Source: Sepiola atlantica
Lineage: Eukaryota > Mollusca > Cephalopoda > Sepiida > Sepiolidae
Assembly (NCBI GenBank): GCA_963556195.1
Contig: OY744519.1
Location: forward strand, 106,983,500 to 107,047,499
DNA length: 64,000 nt
Direction: 5' to 3'
Shown: one piece after another, positions 12,535 to 25,860 of the stretch
Position numbering within the stretch: position 1 is the stretch's first letter
How the letters are laid out: the number at the start of each line of letters is the position of its first letter
The notes under the pieces: model-generated
What the model was told of the DNA's origin: nothing
The model's input: the letters and a program-made list of their open reading frames with translations, nothing else
Database searches by the model: none
Program-made: the position numbers and the translations under genes

Positions 12535-13010
12535 TTCTCCGCAACCATCCATTGAATTTCTCTGAAATTTTGCATGAAGTTGTAACTTTGGTCAGGTTAG
12601 AAAGTGACATTCTCTGATTTTTTAAACAAAATCTGGTTAGCACCCAGGGGGTCAGAAGGCCCCGAAATGGCAAAAAATGACATCTTTTGCCCCATAACTT
12701 TTCATCCATCTATTCAATTTCTCTGAAACTTGGCCAAAATGTGGAGGCAATTGTTCCTAATAGAAAATAAGTATCGCTGACCTTGAAAAAAATCTGATTC
12801 GCGCCCCCAGGGTCTCAAAAAACCCAAAATGGCAAAAAAATGACCCTTTTCTCCCATAGCGTTTGACCCATCCATTCAATTTTTCTGAAACTTTGCCAAA
12901 ATGTAGAGGCAATTGTTCTGGATATCAAATGAGCATCCTTGACCTCAGAAAAATACTGGTTCGCGCCCCCAGGGGGTCAAAGGGGGGGGGGGGGTAAAAT
13001 GCCCCAAATT
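12535..13010 (+). repeat. ~160-bp tandem repeat, three diverged units
   Basis: Each unit has, in order, CATCCAT...CAATTT-TCTGAAA, an AATGT-GAGGCAATTGTTC block (clear in units 2 and 3), then TCTG-TT-GC-CCCAGGG-GTC and AAAATGGC. Unit starts are near 12,546, 12,703 and 12,868. A poly-G run (about 12,980-12,993) interrupts the last unit. No protein recognised; such arrays often sit inside transposon UTRs. Confidence 0.75.
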
Positions 13011-13205
13011 GCCCAAATTTATTGCATTTTACACTCGCTACATCAAGTCACATACAGAGGGGGATCACGCACGCGCGGCTTGTTTTTTTATAATATAGGA
13101 AAGAATACGCTTGAAACTATACTTATACAGTGATTTTAATAACTTCATAATGTGACCCTCCTATTTTTTAATGAAATTTACCACAATCATCTTATACAGT
13201 AGAAC

Positions 13206-13500
13206 GTTGCTAGTTTTTCTATTCTATCATTATTCTCATGGAAGATGCTCGACTGAGCTCTAATCTCTGGTTCCTCCTTTTGAGACATTCACAAGAAGAA
13301 CAAGTTTTTCTACCATAACCGCATAGAACTTGCATTTTTTCCACCGTGTGCCTAACATGAGACGAAATTTCCATGAACACTTTCTTTCCAAACAGTTATC
13401 ATCTGTAGAACACATTACCGTGGGGCCGCTTCAATACAGACTACAACATGCTCATCTTCAAAGCCAATGTCAACAAATAATTGTTCCTATTTAATTGCCC
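13206..13500 (+). pseudogene. CR1/Jockey-type LINE C-terminal fragment (copy 2)
   Basis: Nucleotide homologue of 5150-5430 and 15,040-15,330 in the same orientation, sharing CTCATGGAAGATGCTC-like, GACATTCACA, ATCTGTAGAACACATTA and GCTTCAATACAGACTACA segments. The encoded tail is interrupted by stops in all frames. It lacks the YKSxIRP block seen in the other two copies. Confidence 0.5.
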
Positions 13501-13690
13501 CCTCGCGAGGCCAAAGTTAGACACAAGTTATATTTTTATGTGTATGATATCCAGGCCCTCGCCCTAAAAAATAACAGAGCACTCTAGCACTCTAGATGTT
13601 ACAAAAATGTTAATTTCCCCAGTCAAGAACGATTTCTCTTCCTCTAAAGAAGTTCAGAACAAATACGACACTCCGATTCTAGCCTGAACG
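13490..13690 (+). repeat. Interspersed repeat, copy B (same family as 11,765-11,960)
   Basis: Directly follows the LINE tail and matches copy A in order and orientation. Bases 13,700-14,780 after it hold no feature I recognise. Confidence 0.55.
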
Positions 13691-14794
13691 GCAAATACTT
13701 CTCATAAACAAACTTCGTAAGTAATCAAATTGTGTTAATTCAATTTATAATTTTCAATCATCTCATAATATTCTTCAGCATTCAACTGATAATCAATCCA
13801 TCTCATTAACTGTTATTCTCAAGTGGCTTTTGACTTTGATAATTGGTGACTCATCGTTCAAAACATCATCCTGCTACTATGTTTAAATTAGTAGTAATAT
13901 ATTATGAAAGTCCTGGGAGACAAAAACTAGCTATTATGAATGTAACAATATTAGCTGGCGCCATTTTGCTTGCATCTAGTATTCGACGAACAAAAGAAAT
14001 CTAGGAATCCCCCGATTACAGAATGAGTTGACTCGGTCTGATAATGTTAATCAAGCTGTAAGCCAATCGTTCATTTTGGGAAGTTTTGTCAGAACAAAGA
14101 AGTAGAATATTTATTTTTAAAAAAAGACTTGTTACCGGAAGTAAAAAAGAATTGTCCGAAGCAGGCATAGCTTTAGATACTAGCTAGAGAAAATGGGTGA
14201 ATGTGTAACATACGCTTAGCTCTATCGCTTCGGCAAGAGAAAGTATTTTGCAAATTGAAAAGATGAATCAGTGATAACTATATCCAGAAGGCCTATCAGA
14301 ACAAAGAGGTCAAATCATTAAAAAGAAATATGGTGGTATACACCTCTTTCCCACCGCGGGAAAATGTGACACACGACCAGAAGGCTGAGATGAAAATCTA
14401 ATTAACAAGAGGAGGTGCAATCTGGCCCGCAAACATGCATGGACAGTCCCGTCGGAATTCTCTACTAACAGAGCCAACTGCGATAGCAATGAACTAACTC
14501 CTTATAAAAAGAAAATATGTTAATACTTAGGAAGGTGGACCTCATACGAATTACATAGAACCATACTTCCGCTCAACAGAGCAAGCCACCAAATTCTGGC
14601 TCGTCCAAGAATTACTATTTATCTTTTGTATTAGGTGCATGAATCAACCATATTGCTTGACTTTATCTTATATACGCAATAAATCAGATTACAATTATTT
14701 TCGAATCGAGATTTAGAAGTCTGAAAAGTCATTTTCAAATGATAAAAAGTCGCATATCAAAAACTGAATGGAAAAAAGACATACTTGTTTAAAA

Positions 14795-15350
14795 GATTGT
14801 TGCTAAGATCGCTGGGAAAATGGTTGGATCATTCTACCGCTCCAGAAAATACCTGAGACCAGATGCCATTCCTTATCACATATAAGAGTTAGATACGTCA
14901 AAAGATGGAGTGCTGCTCCCGCATCTGTCGAGGTGCCGCACAGAACACTCATCCCCGCCTTGACAGAGTATAAAATAGACGTTGAAATGTAGCTAGGGGT
15001 TATCTGCTTTCTTCCATACAACCCCTTTCTCCCATAATAAAGTTTCTAGTCTCTCTCTACTCAATCGTTATTTCCATGGAAGGTGCTCAACTGCGCTCTA
15101 ATCGTGTGTCCCCCTTGTAAGACATTCACAGCAAGAGATCGTCTTATTACGACAACGGAAAAAAGACTTTCTTTCCCCCTCCATGCGCCTAGCATCAAGT
15201 AAAGCTTTCATTGACGGAACCTCTTTTCAAGGGCTTCTCACTATACACGATACATTACAGCAGGACTGCTTCTCTGCTGATAACAACTTAGTCGTCTTCA
15301 ACTCCAATGTAAACAAATTATTGTCATGTAACCTTTCACTAAACAATAAA
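14795..15350 (+). pseudogene. CR1/Jockey-type LINE, RT thumb and C-terminal fragment (copy 3)
   Basis: The + strand encodes AKIAGKMVGSFYRSRKYL followed by a stop-interrupted YKS-IRQKMECC block. This is the RT thumb and the YKSxIRPxLEYC motif of CR1/Jockey-type LINEs. The tail continues through DIHSKRSSYY and FFPPPCA in shifting frames. It is the longest of three related fragments (others at 5045 and 13,206), 5'-truncated and carrying several stops. Confidence 0.65.
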
Positions 15351-15635
15351 ACGCTGTTTATTCCATTGATCAATTTTAGTACTCTCAATAGTGTTCCTCA
15401 TTTTTCGGTTGACAATTATTCCGTTTTATTAACCCTTATCTATGAGTTGCTTTTGGCCTTGATACATGGTTACCTAATAGTAAAAGTAAATCAGAAAAGA
15501 AACCAACGATAGGAAAACAAGGCACATTTCTGTGGTGCCAAATGAGACCGGAAAGAAAGAGGGAGAGAGGGTGAGGATGATAAAGAGGACGCGTGAAATA
15601 CAGTAAAGTGATAGACAGACAGAGGCGTTACGTCC

Positions 15636-15638
<3 letters not shown>

Positions 15639-15691
<53 letters not shown>
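15639..15691. repeat. (TC)n microsatellite
   Basis: About 26 uninterrupted TC units. Confidence 0.95.
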
Positions 15692-15693
<2 letters not shown>

Positions 15694-15699
15694 ACTGTG

Positions 15700-17370
15700 T
15701 TAATAGTAGGTTGATAACAGCTATTGGTATATCGTTCTTTCTAGCAAGTTCGGATAATGTGTGAGTAACCTTCCTAAACGATAGCTGACCAATATGGTTT
15801 CAAATTTAGTAGATTTGACGTTTCGTAATATAATGAAATCGGTTTTACTTCATAAAACATATCAAGAATGAATAATAGTTTATATATAGTAAAATAGTTA
15901 TTTTTATGTAGAACGCAGCGCACTGCAATTTGCAACCACGGCTGCTTACAGTATTACAGTAACACAACACTTTAAACAGTTGTTATTAATGACAGAAGGA
16001 TTTTTTAATGAATATGAGAATATTTCAGTAAAAGAAAGAAATATACTAACATTTATGTAAAATGTAATGTAAGTTTATCTGATAGATAAATGGATTAGAA
16101 AATGATGAAATGTATTTCTTTTTAATAAAGTAAGTTGCCTGTTAGTGTATCAGTGAAGAATTGGCTGTGTTATAAATCTTCCGAAACGAATTAATAATTT
16201 TCTAAAGAAACCGGACGTATGTATTGCAATATGGGTCGTAATTTTAAAAAAAACGACAGGATAATTTTATATGTTAGATATAACAACAATTAAAAGGTTT
16301 TATTTTAACAATTTACTGCAGTTTCACATTAAACCCGATTGTCAAAAGTGTATTTTTATCACAATATCTGTATAGTTTAAATCAGGCTCAGTAAGCCAGA
16401 ATCAAATTTTAACATTAAATTTCAAACACCCATTTTTCAAATATATGTTCGATGGCGTTGCTCTCGAAGTTATCTCTTGAGAATTTTCTCAAACTTGGTA
16501 TGTATGCATAAGGATGTATATTTACTTGTGTATGAACTTTTATTGCAATTAATCACAGGGTGTTTTCGTTTTCGATCTTTTGTTAATACATAATAATAAA
16601 GTTTGTATTTACAAGATCTAATACGGCTAATTTTTTATAGAGGTGTGTTAAGGTTAGTTTTTACACTTAGTCATGGCCCTTGTTTCTGAAGAAACCAATA
16701 AGTTGAAACATTAGCACTGTCAATGTAAGCCAAAAACTAATAAATATGTGCACTCTTGTGGATGTATATATATTAGAAAAGAAAATCCGAATTTTTGATA
16801 AAACAATTATTTTATTTTATTTATTATTGTCTCCAAGCAAATAAAACCATAAATACTTTTTTTTAATTATATAACAAGAAAATGTGATCTGTGACTCATC
16901 AGTTGAAGTCCACACGTCCCCCCAAAAAGTCAAATGAAAATTAAAGAACGAATTGCTTTAATTTTCAATACCGATTCTTGCAGAACATCCAACTAAATCT
17001 ATCCGTGAAAAGTCCTGAAAACAGATTATTACGTCGAAAGAAACCTGATAACTCAAAACGGAGTCCATACATATCTGAAATTAAATCTATTTATTATCCG
17101 TCAATTTGTGTGTTAGATAGCGCTGTGACGGTGCAAACGAAAACACGTTCTTTTCCAACGTTATTACTACTGAGGTAAGGGCAGGGTTGAAGATATAAAC
17201 TCTTCAGCCCTGCTCCTATCTCGGTAGTCATAACATTAGAAAGGACGTGATTTTGCTAGTCTGAATCACTGTATCTAAAATTTCTTTCGGATAATTTAGT
17301 TATTATCGAAGCAGACAATTCTGAATGTGTACGCTTTGTAATGAAACACAAATTAATTAGTGTGGGCTGA
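15700..17370. other. No recognisable gene
   Basis: AT-rich DNA; ORFs are short and motif-free. CAGTTTCACA near 16,318 resembles the terminal inverted repeat at 55,405. Confidence 0.45.
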
Positions 17371-17374
<4 letters not shown>

Positions 17375-17447
<73 letters not shown>

Positions 17448-17461
17448 TATATATATATATA
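17375..17461. repeat. (TA)n microsatellite
   Basis: About 43 TA units with one interruption near 17,443. Confidence 0.95.
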
Positions 17462-17469
17462 TTCCATTT

Positions 17470-20400
17470 CAAATACACTACTAGCATACACGCGCTATTA
17501 AGTTCTGTATAAGATTATCTGTTTCTTAAACGTTTCAATAACAACAAGGATTTCTCCTCATCTGACTGAGGATAGAACAGATAATGCACTTTGATCTTAG
17601 TCTGAAGACCAACAAAGGATCTTTGTTTGATTTCGTTTGGTTTGTTATTGTATGGCATATCAACTCTTTCCGGTTATTTAATGCCGAAAATTATTTGAAA
17701 CGATCAATTGAACACAAGTTGCTAATTTACGCATAGCTGCGGAGGCGGTTCATAATTTCCTAATAAATGTGTATGAAACAGAACCGACTGGTTTAAAACT
17801 CTTTACTTAAGGCTTCGATAACCATTATACCATTCTACTCCATCTCCGATCCTCTTGTAACGTTGTGCCTTTTTTACTGACTGGTCCTTAAATAAAAAGG
17901 TGTTTCAGCAAAAATGAAAAAATCGAAGATAAAACAGGATTTTTCATATAGATTACAATTTATTAGAATTTCAATTTCGATATCCTCTTAGCACGGATCG
18001 ATTTAGAGTTACATTCAACTCCCCAACCACAGATTTCGGGAGTAAGTATCGGAACGTTCGCTCACTTCGACCGTCAAGTCTTCTTTGATGTTTTTCTCCC
18101 AATATTCTCTTGATCGATGACGTAACTCTGCAATTGTTTTAATACATTGCTCTGTCAGTATACTTCAAAACAAAAACAATGCCATGTTTACCATTTATGT
18201 TTTTGTCCTAATCTTGAAATTACCAAAACAATCACAGTCACATTCCAAACGCGACGCCTACCTACAAACCTGAACCTCATCCCGTCACTATTTAGGCTGT
18301 AGTACTTATTTACTATACTGTCTTATTTTTTTCGCTCACCCGGAGTAATCTTGTTACGCTGTAGATTTACCTGGATAACTTCGTGTATGTCTTTTGGAAA
18401 TGCTCGCCAATGGAATGAATACGGTGAACTCTATGGGTTAACCAATCGTTGTATTTGATTTTTTACGCGTTTCCCCGTTGTCAGAGAACACGAGCGTACG
18501 CAAAAATGGATGAGCAGTTCAACCTTGGAAGTCAACGGTTGGGGCCAAAATGGCTCTGTGCATTTTAGCACGCGCACGATCAAGCAGGTAAAACGATAAA
18601 TAAAAGAAACGATTTGAAAACGCAGAGAATGAAACAAGAAAACTAAAAGCGAGAACGATATCCAAAACATTGTAAGCCCCCAAAAATGCTGCTTATCTGT
18701 TTGTTTGGTAAACGTTATTATTGGCGACATAAATTATTTTTAAGTAAATAAAGTTAAGAAATTAATCAAAAACAATCTATTTTATTTTACCTACTTATTT
18801 GTGACCTATTTGCGTTAAAAATATGTAATATTTGATAAAAGATATAAACATATTAAGTTACCTTAATTATTGGTTGTGATTAAAGTATTACGGGGTCAGG
18901 CATTTTATTATTTGAGGAGTTCCGACTGTTGATGATGTTTAATATAAGCACCCAGTATGGGACAAGACCGGAAGGGACTAAGATAAATGTCATATCAAAT
19001 AACTGTTTATAGTCTCGTACCTTACACCCTCAAATAACAAAATGTCTGCCTCCTTATTACTTTACTCACAATCAATAATTACAGTAACTTAATATGCTTA
19101 TATCTGCTATTACATATAAATGTTTTAACGCAAACACGTCATAAACGAGTAGGTAAAGACAGAATAAATTGTTTTTGACTACTTTATAAACAGTATTTTC
19201 TTTTGAATAATTCATGTCACCAATAGTTTACCGGTTGTTTTTACGATAAGTCGACCCTTTCGAGAACCATCGAATGCCGAAACACAATACCTATTGTAAA
19301 CGACTGATAGTACACGATCAATTGAATACAAGTTGCTATTCTCCGGGGAGAAATGACCCTTTCCCAAGGGTTTTGTATGTAAATAATCACAGCAGAGGTA
19401 AAAGCTAATATCAAAAAGTTAACATGACAAAGTTTATCCATACAAAAATAATTAATTTATATTGACAACTTGTTCAGACAACGAAAGAAAGAGTTCATAA
19501 TGAATAAGAGTTCATAATATTACAAGGAACGTTCTAGGTGACGAAAGAGTTGTTTTGTCTGTAATAAGAATTTGAGTAGACTTGTTCATTTCAGCTGGCG
19601 CTGTGTGCATTTGTGTTGACAGTGTGTATAAATGTGTAACGCATGTAGATATGTGTTTATATTGGCTTTCCTCTGTTTCGCTAGTGAGAGAGTGTGCTAG
19701 TCTGTGAATTTGTGTGTTCGTGAGTTCAGTGAGAGGTGCATGTATGTGCTATCGCTTAGCGTACTGTAGTTCCTCTTCAGCTATGTGCGAGCTATTTGCT
19801 CTTGGCCAAGGTCCGAGGTTAATTTGAAAGGGATTTGTCGCTTACGTCATGGCTGAAAGAAAAATACTGGAATGGAGGAAGAAGGTCGTGTGTTTCTGTT
19901 TTTAAAGTTCGTCAGTGAATATTCTTCCGTTTGTTATTGCCTGAAAGAAACGGCTGATTTGAGCTTTTTCTCCAAGCGAGAGTCGCAATTTAAGAACAAC
20001 ATTCGCTGCTGCTGCTTCGCATACCACACTAGATTCAATAGGATGTTAACTCGTCATAGAAGACTGCATAGTCTGTGACAATATTCATTAGGAACATAAC
20101 GCACCCACTTGAATTTTAAGAGCAGAAAACTATTAACTACATATAGTCATACTTCTACGGAATAAGTATTAGGATTAAGAAATTGAAAAAAGTATCTTCG
20201 TTCCTCCTATCTTTTTCTTTCTCTCTTTATCCCCCGCCCTTTCTCGCACTCTACGTGTGCCGTCACCTGCGTAAGTGAGAGCCTTCTCGCAAGCCATTTG
20301 CGATAATGCAAAGCTCTCAAACAAAGAATAGAAGATTCCTGACTGCTGATAATATTCAATATATTCGGTCGGGTTTCTATTTCAACAGGAACCCGACCAT

Positions 20401-20545
20401 ATTGTGATTTAATATCAATATCGTAGCAAAGAAACTTACACATGTTTTTGCAAAAGAACTCAAAGCATTCTTGAACACATTCAAGTAGCTACACGGAGTA
20501 TTTTACAGGGTCAATACAAGTAGAAGGTAAGTACAGTGTTATATC
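17470..20545. other. Long stretch without recognisable gene
   Basis: About 3 kb of AT-rich DNA with no ORF above 100 codons and no domain motif. The + strand ORF at 19,872-20,078 lies in the least AT-biased part, but I see no splice-linked partner or family resemblance. The 17,549-17,610 segment resembles the interspersed repeat at 11,765-11,960. Confidence 0.45.
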
Positions 20546-20552
20546 GATAATT

Positions 20553-20781
20553 GTGGTCAAATCTCTACATACGAATTTAATTCGTTCTGGGACCGAAGTG
20601 AAACTGAACTCAACTCTCCAGCCCCTCGTGAGTGCTAGCGCATGGCGGGCTAACCACGGAACTACGACGTCGTATGTTGGATTTTCCATCGGGTGTAGAG
20701 TCGATAGGTTGATCGAATTTCACGTCGTATGTTGGAAAAATTCGCATGTAGAAGCAATCGTATGTAGAGGTTTGACTGTAT
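20553..20781. mobile_element. MITE with Tc1/mariner-like terminal repeats
   Basis: The ends are inverted repeats: GTCAAATCTCTACATACGA on the left and, in reverse complement, GTCAAACCTCTACATACGA on the right. Inside, CGTCGTATGTTGGA occurs twice. On the right the terminus reads CAGTCAAACC next to TA, as in mariner-like elements that duplicate TA; the left terminus has decayed. About 229 bp with no transposase, so non-autonomous. Confidence 0.6.
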
Positions 20782-20825
20782 ATGGAAAAAGTAAAATTCC
20801 ACGGTATTATTGTTGGTTTGTTTTT

Positions 20826-21141
20826 CTGGGTACTTTCGAAATTCTGTTTTAAAGAGATTCAATGTTTTCAGTAAATTCTGGGTACTTTCGAAAATTCTGT
20901 TTTAAAGAGATTCAATCTTTTCAGTAAATTCTGGGTACTTTCGAAAATTCTGTTTTAAAAGGATTCAATCTTTTTAGTAAATTCTGGGTACTTTTGAAAA
21001 TTCTGTTTTAAAGAGATTCAATCTTTTCAGTAAATTCTGGGTACTTTCGAAATTCTGTTTTAAAGAGATTCAATCTTTTCAGTAAATTTTGGGTACTTTC
21101 GAAAATTCTGTTTTAAAGAGATTCAATCTTTTCAGTAAATT
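20826..21141 (+). repeat. 52-53-bp minisatellite, six units
   Basis: Six head-to-tail copies begin with CTGGGTACTTTCGAAA or a one-base variant at 20,826, 20,878, 20,931, 20,984, 21,037 and 21,089. Each continues with TTCTGTTTTAAAGAGATTCA and ends TTTTCAGTAAATT. Units differ by only a few bases, so expansion is recent. Confidence 0.95.
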
Positions 21142-21149
21142 TTAATGAA

Positions 21150-21970
21150 TAAACATTGCCTTTAAACAGTTGTGAACAACTTGAATACCATTGTATATAC
21201 TATTTATGAGAAATAGGATTTGAAAAAGTTTTAAATCATAATATATATATGCACGCATATACATACATATACACATATACATACATGCATGTGTATGAAA
21301 GCCAGAAAAAAAGAAAAACAATTAAACACAGGAAAGAGATCAAACGAGAGATTAACCGGTTTCGTTAAGCTCAAAGAAGATCTTCAGAAAAAGTGGAGAT
21401 TTGAAATTTCTTGAAAAAAGTTCCATTTCCAATAGCAGTAAAAGGACTCAGATTTTTTTTTATATATCTCCGTTTTTACCTACAGACACGAGAATTTATA
21501 TGCATTCTTTCACTAAGATCCGGCAAGGCTGCCTATATTTAATAACACCCATTAACCGTTTGGTTGTGACCACTACCCGACATTCCCGTTACAAGAACTT
21601 CACAGTCCCACCAACTTGTACAATAACCGTGTGCGGTTTTATTTTCCTTTTATTTCTCTATAATGAATCCGTTGTAATTTACCATAGGACAGGTTATAAT
21701 CTTTGTCGCCGTTACTGTCATATCACTGTCCTTGCTCAGATGATTTTTCCAGAAGTGCGTCCATTCAGAGTCTGACGGAGACTCTTGTTTCGTTAGCAAG
21801 GTAAAAAAACACACACGCGCGAATCTCGGGACGAACAACCTGAGTACTTTGATGGACTCTTAAGTATGTAAATAAAAACGTATATTCTGCACTTAACTTT
21901 ACTGCTGAACACTTTGGTTGATTTTTATTCCGCTGACCGGAGATATGCACTATATAAATCTTATTTCTTT
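21150..21970. other. No recognisable gene
   Basis: AT-rich sequence with ORFs up to 124 codons, none carrying a recognisable domain. Confidence 0.4.
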
Positions 21971-21974
21971 TACA

Positions 21975-22550
21975 CGAGTACGTTCCAGTCAATTTTCTTT
22001 CTCTGACACATGTACGTTGCTTACAATTTTCTTTTTCTTATACCTTATGTTGCTCCCAATTTCCGTTGCTCCTAATTTCCGTTGCTTCCAATTTCCCTTC
22101 TCTTACACTTGTACGTTTCTCCCAATTGCCCTTTTACTTAAACCTGTACGTTGGTCCCACTTCTCTTTTTCTTAAACCTGCACACTTGTCACAATTTTAA
22201 TTCTCTTACAAATGTACATTGCTCTCAATTTCTGTTTCTTACACATGTATGTTTCTACCGGTGTTCAGTTCTTATATTCGTGTTCGTTGCTCAAAATTTC
22301 CGTTCTCTTGAACATTTCTCTTAATTTCTATTTTCTTACATTACATGTTGCCCCCAGTTTCCCTTTCAGTACACTCATACGTTTCTCCTGGTGATTTTGT
22401 CTGACTCATGTACGTTGCTCCCAATTTCCGTTCTCTTGCGTCTGTACGTTTCTCCCAATCTTATTTCTCTTTCACCTATACGTTCCTCACAATCTCATTT
22501 CTCTTACACCAAGTTTACTTTTCTTACACCTGTATATTGCTCTAAATTCT
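21975..22550 (+). repeat. Degenerate ~40-bp tandem array
   Basis: Units of the type CTTACAC-TGTACGTTGCTCCCAATTTCC recur, with substitutions and small indels, about 14 times. Examples are near 22,005, 22,105, 22,205, 22,240, 22,405, 22,440 and 22,475. The ORFs here simply read this repeat. Units are much more diverged than those of the array at 20,826. Confidence 0.8.
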
Positions 22551-22797
22551 AGGAGAATAGAAAGTATATTTTGGGTTTACTTTCGACAGCCTTGTGACTC
22601 TTGCTTCCCTTATTTTGTCCTTTAGTCCTCACATTTTATGAGATATGTTGCTGACAAAAGGGGGAAGCATTGCTGTTTTCTGGGTCAAAATTTATCCATC
22701 TAACACTTATCGTTGGCTGGTTTTTGACCTTGAAGTAGTATTTTTATTTTTTGCTCCTTACATCAAGTGGCTTCGTGCATAGTCTGGGGCGACTTCC

Positions 22798-22798
<1 letters not shown>

Positions 22799-22848
<50 letters not shown>
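22799..22848. repeat. (TA)n microsatellite
   Basis: About 25 TA units; 22,850-23,360 after it shows no recognisable feature. Confidence 0.95.
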
Positions 22849-22850
<2 letters not shown>

Positions 22851-23361
22851 ATAAAAATTATTTGAGTTTGTTTAATATTTTCATATTTCCATTTTTAAAT
22901 TTAACATCATTTATTAGGGTTTATTGCCCTAATTAGGATCCTTTTAGCCAAAAAGTCTTTATCTATATTTATATATTTTCAAAGCTTCTATGTTACCGGT
23001 AATACATACATTATCTGTCTTTATCCTCTGGTGAAATAAATTTATCTTTGAAAATCCATGGATTAAGGATTTGAGATGTTTCTTTGTATTCGAACTATTG
23101 ATGATTTAATTAAATTTGTAATTTTTTCAACTTTGATTTTCATCATTCTTCGCGACAGTTTGTGTGGTACCAGCCGTGGTTGATGTCACCATATGCATGT
23201 GTGTATGACTAAATTATCTGTGGGGTAATGAGGAGGGAGTCGGTTTCATTAATTTCTGGAAGTTTTCACTTACCTTGCGCTCGTGTGATCTACTTTCTAT
23301 ATGATTTTCCATTCTTGTTCACTATTATAACATCCGATCTCTTTGCTTGGATAAGTTGGTC

Positions 23362-23458
<97 letters not shown>
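23362..23458. repeat. (ATT)n trinucleotide tract at LINE 3' end
   Basis: About 32 uninterrupted ATT units, which read (TAA)n on the - strand. It abuts the 3' end of the R4/Dong-type LINE that follows. Confidence 0.95.
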
Positions 23459-25774
23459 GATTGCTCACTGATAATCAGCGGTAGTTTTCCCGGAAGTCTC
23501 CCCAGGTTTCTAGTACTCTGCAACGCTTTCAATAACTATTACAAATGATTCTGTGATGTCAATAGACGCTTACCATCGATTGCTCTCTGGCTACGGCCAT
23601 TGTTTTTCTCTGGGATTTGAATGGCAACAAGCCTCCTCAAGATCCCAGTCTTCTCTGCACTTTTCAAGTGGGTCTGATTAGTGCCCTCCCTCCTCGGTCT
23701 TTCCACCCTACTTGACCCTTCACAACTATGTAGTGTGGTATCAGGGATCGGGGTAGTTTATGAATTTTTTGCATTTTCTGGGTTTTTTAAAATTTCATAT
23801 GGTGGTGTTCTTTCTGTGTTTTTGTTTTCTTACTATTAAAACTTCCATGTGACTGATTAGCATTTATAGGTTATGTGGGTTGGTTTCCAGGATTTTTCTA
23901 AAAATTCCAGCTGTATTCATAATTGCAGTCCGTTGCATGGTGTCAGTCTTCCCGTTGATTCCAATTTCTCCCAGTCTTTTTTCCATCGTTTTTCGAGATT
24001 ATTCCTAGTGCTACTACGATTATTGATATTATATTGACTGGTTGCATACTCGATATCCCTTTCAATTCGCTGGTGTGTTCCGTGTATTTGTTTCGTTTCC
24101 TTGTCTCCTTGATCTTCACTTTGTGTTCTGCTGGAACGGCGAAGTCTACGATTTTACAAGATTTTTCCTTCTTGTCTATTATAATAACATCAGGTCTCCT
24201 TGCTTGTATTGATATATCTGTTGGCACTAGAGGATTTTGAGTTTTGCGTTTTCTTGTACTGGCTCTGGTTTATGTTTGTACCATTTGTCTGGGTGTTCGA
24301 AATGCAGTCGTTTTCATAGTTCCCAGTGTACTGCTTTTCCTACATAGTCACGTCTGTTCTTGTATTCTTTGGGGGCTAGTTTACTTTATTCACTTATTAT
24401 ATGATTTACTGTTTCGTCTCTTTGTCCACACAGTCTGCATTTATTATTTTCCTGGGTTGTATCTATTTTAGCTTTAATGTAGTTTGTCCTAATCGCATTG
24501 TTCTGTTCAGCCGTCGGTAAAGAGTCCGTTACTCTGTTCAAGTGTACTTTTCTTAGACATGCCCAGCTATTGTCAGTCTTATGAAACGTCCATGTAGTTG
24601 TTTTTCTTCACAGTTTTCTTTTTTGTCTTCTCGTTTCTGGTTTCGGTGCTTCCTGAGTTGATCATTGGGACGGTGTCTCTTGCTTTCTGTATTCTGGATT
24701 ATGTATTTCTCCAGCTCTTTTTTGTGCCTTCCACACTTACTAGTCCTCTTCCCCCTTTGTTTCTTTACACGTAGTCTGCACGTATCGCCTTTTGGGTGTA
24801 GTGCGTTGTGCATACCCATTAATTTTCGAGTCCTCTGGTCAGGGTGCCTGAGTTTTTCTTCATCCCAGCCTATGAATGGTCCAGAGTATTATACTAGTGA
24901 TACTGCCCAGGTGTTTATTCCTTTTACTAGATTTCTGCTGTATAATTTCGTTTGTAAGAGTTTTTTTTTCTTCGTAAATATTCTTGCCCAATCTTCTCTT
25001 TCATTTCTGTAGATTTTATGGTGTCTGTCTCCAGAACTCCCAAATATTTATAGTTATCCTGTTCGCCTAGCGCCCTCATCTTATCTTGGTTGGGCAGTTC
25101 CATGCCTTCTGTTGTCTCCAATTCTCCCCTTTTAATCTCTAACAGTGCACACTTTTCCATTCCGAATTCCATTTGAATATCCTGCCTGAAGATTCTGGTC
25201 GTATTTATCAGCTTTTCCAGTTCCTTTTTGCTTTTTGAAAATAGTTTCAGATCGCCATGTACACGAGGTGGTTTATTCTTTGTAGTGTGTTTGTAAACTT
25301 GTATCCGACATCACATTTCCTGAGTATATAGTTGAGTGGCAGTATGGCTATGATAAACAGTAGTGCTGATAAAGAGTATCTTTGGAAAATACCTCTCTGT
25401 GTTTTTATTTCAGTCAGGTGTTCTCTTCCAGCTGGCAGTTCTAGTTTCTATGTTTCCATTGCTTTCTTAAGAAAGTTAATATTTCTGTCGAGTATCTTAT
25501 ACATGTTTAAGCATTCAATTATCCATGCTTGCGGAATTCTGTCGAAGGTTTCCTTGTAATAAATCCAATCCATGGATATGTTCTTTTTCCTGCTTTTTAC
25601 CTCTTCTTTTATCTCTGTATAGCAGATCATGTGCCCCTCTTTTCCTTTCGCGGCATTTTTTTTATTTCTCGGGGAGCAGTCCACGATTGTTCAGGGAGTG
25701 GTTGATGGATTCTCTCGGTTGTGCCGTTATTATTGTCCTGTTGGTAAACAGATTATTGGTCAGTAGTTGCTAAA
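23459..25774 (-). pseudogene. R4/Dong-type non-LTR retrotransposon, 5'-truncated, inactivated
   Basis: Read on the - strand from 25,774. RT begins near NRGLLPEK. Motif A appears as WIYYKETFDRIPQAW, where the usual acidic residue (WIDYKKAFDSVP) is Tyr. The catalytic YMDD position reads as a degraded HGD before LKLFSKSKKELEKL, and MEFGMEKCALLEIKRG follows (about 25,172). Then come a zinc-finger block NKCRLCGQRDETVNH (about 24,450-24,400) and the restriction-like endonuclease block RPDVIIIDKKEKSCKIVDFA (about 24,200). The frame ends near 23,943 and a 3' UTR runs to 23,459. R4-clade LINEs encode one protein with RT, zinc finger and this endonuclease for target-primed integration. Several frameshifts and two damaged catalytic motifs make the copy dead. 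Confidence 0.8.
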
Positions 25775-25776
25775 TA

Positions 25777-25860
<84 letters not shown>

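Noticed and set aside
19872..20078. Possible host exon
   Set aside because: A 68-codon ORF without a domain, and no convincing splice-linked partner nearby.
20826..21141. CRISPR array
   Set aside because: Units are head-to-tail with no unique spacers, and the DNA is eukaryotic.
24665..25012. + strand ORF of 115 codons
   Set aside because: Antisense of the R4/Dong LINE coding region.
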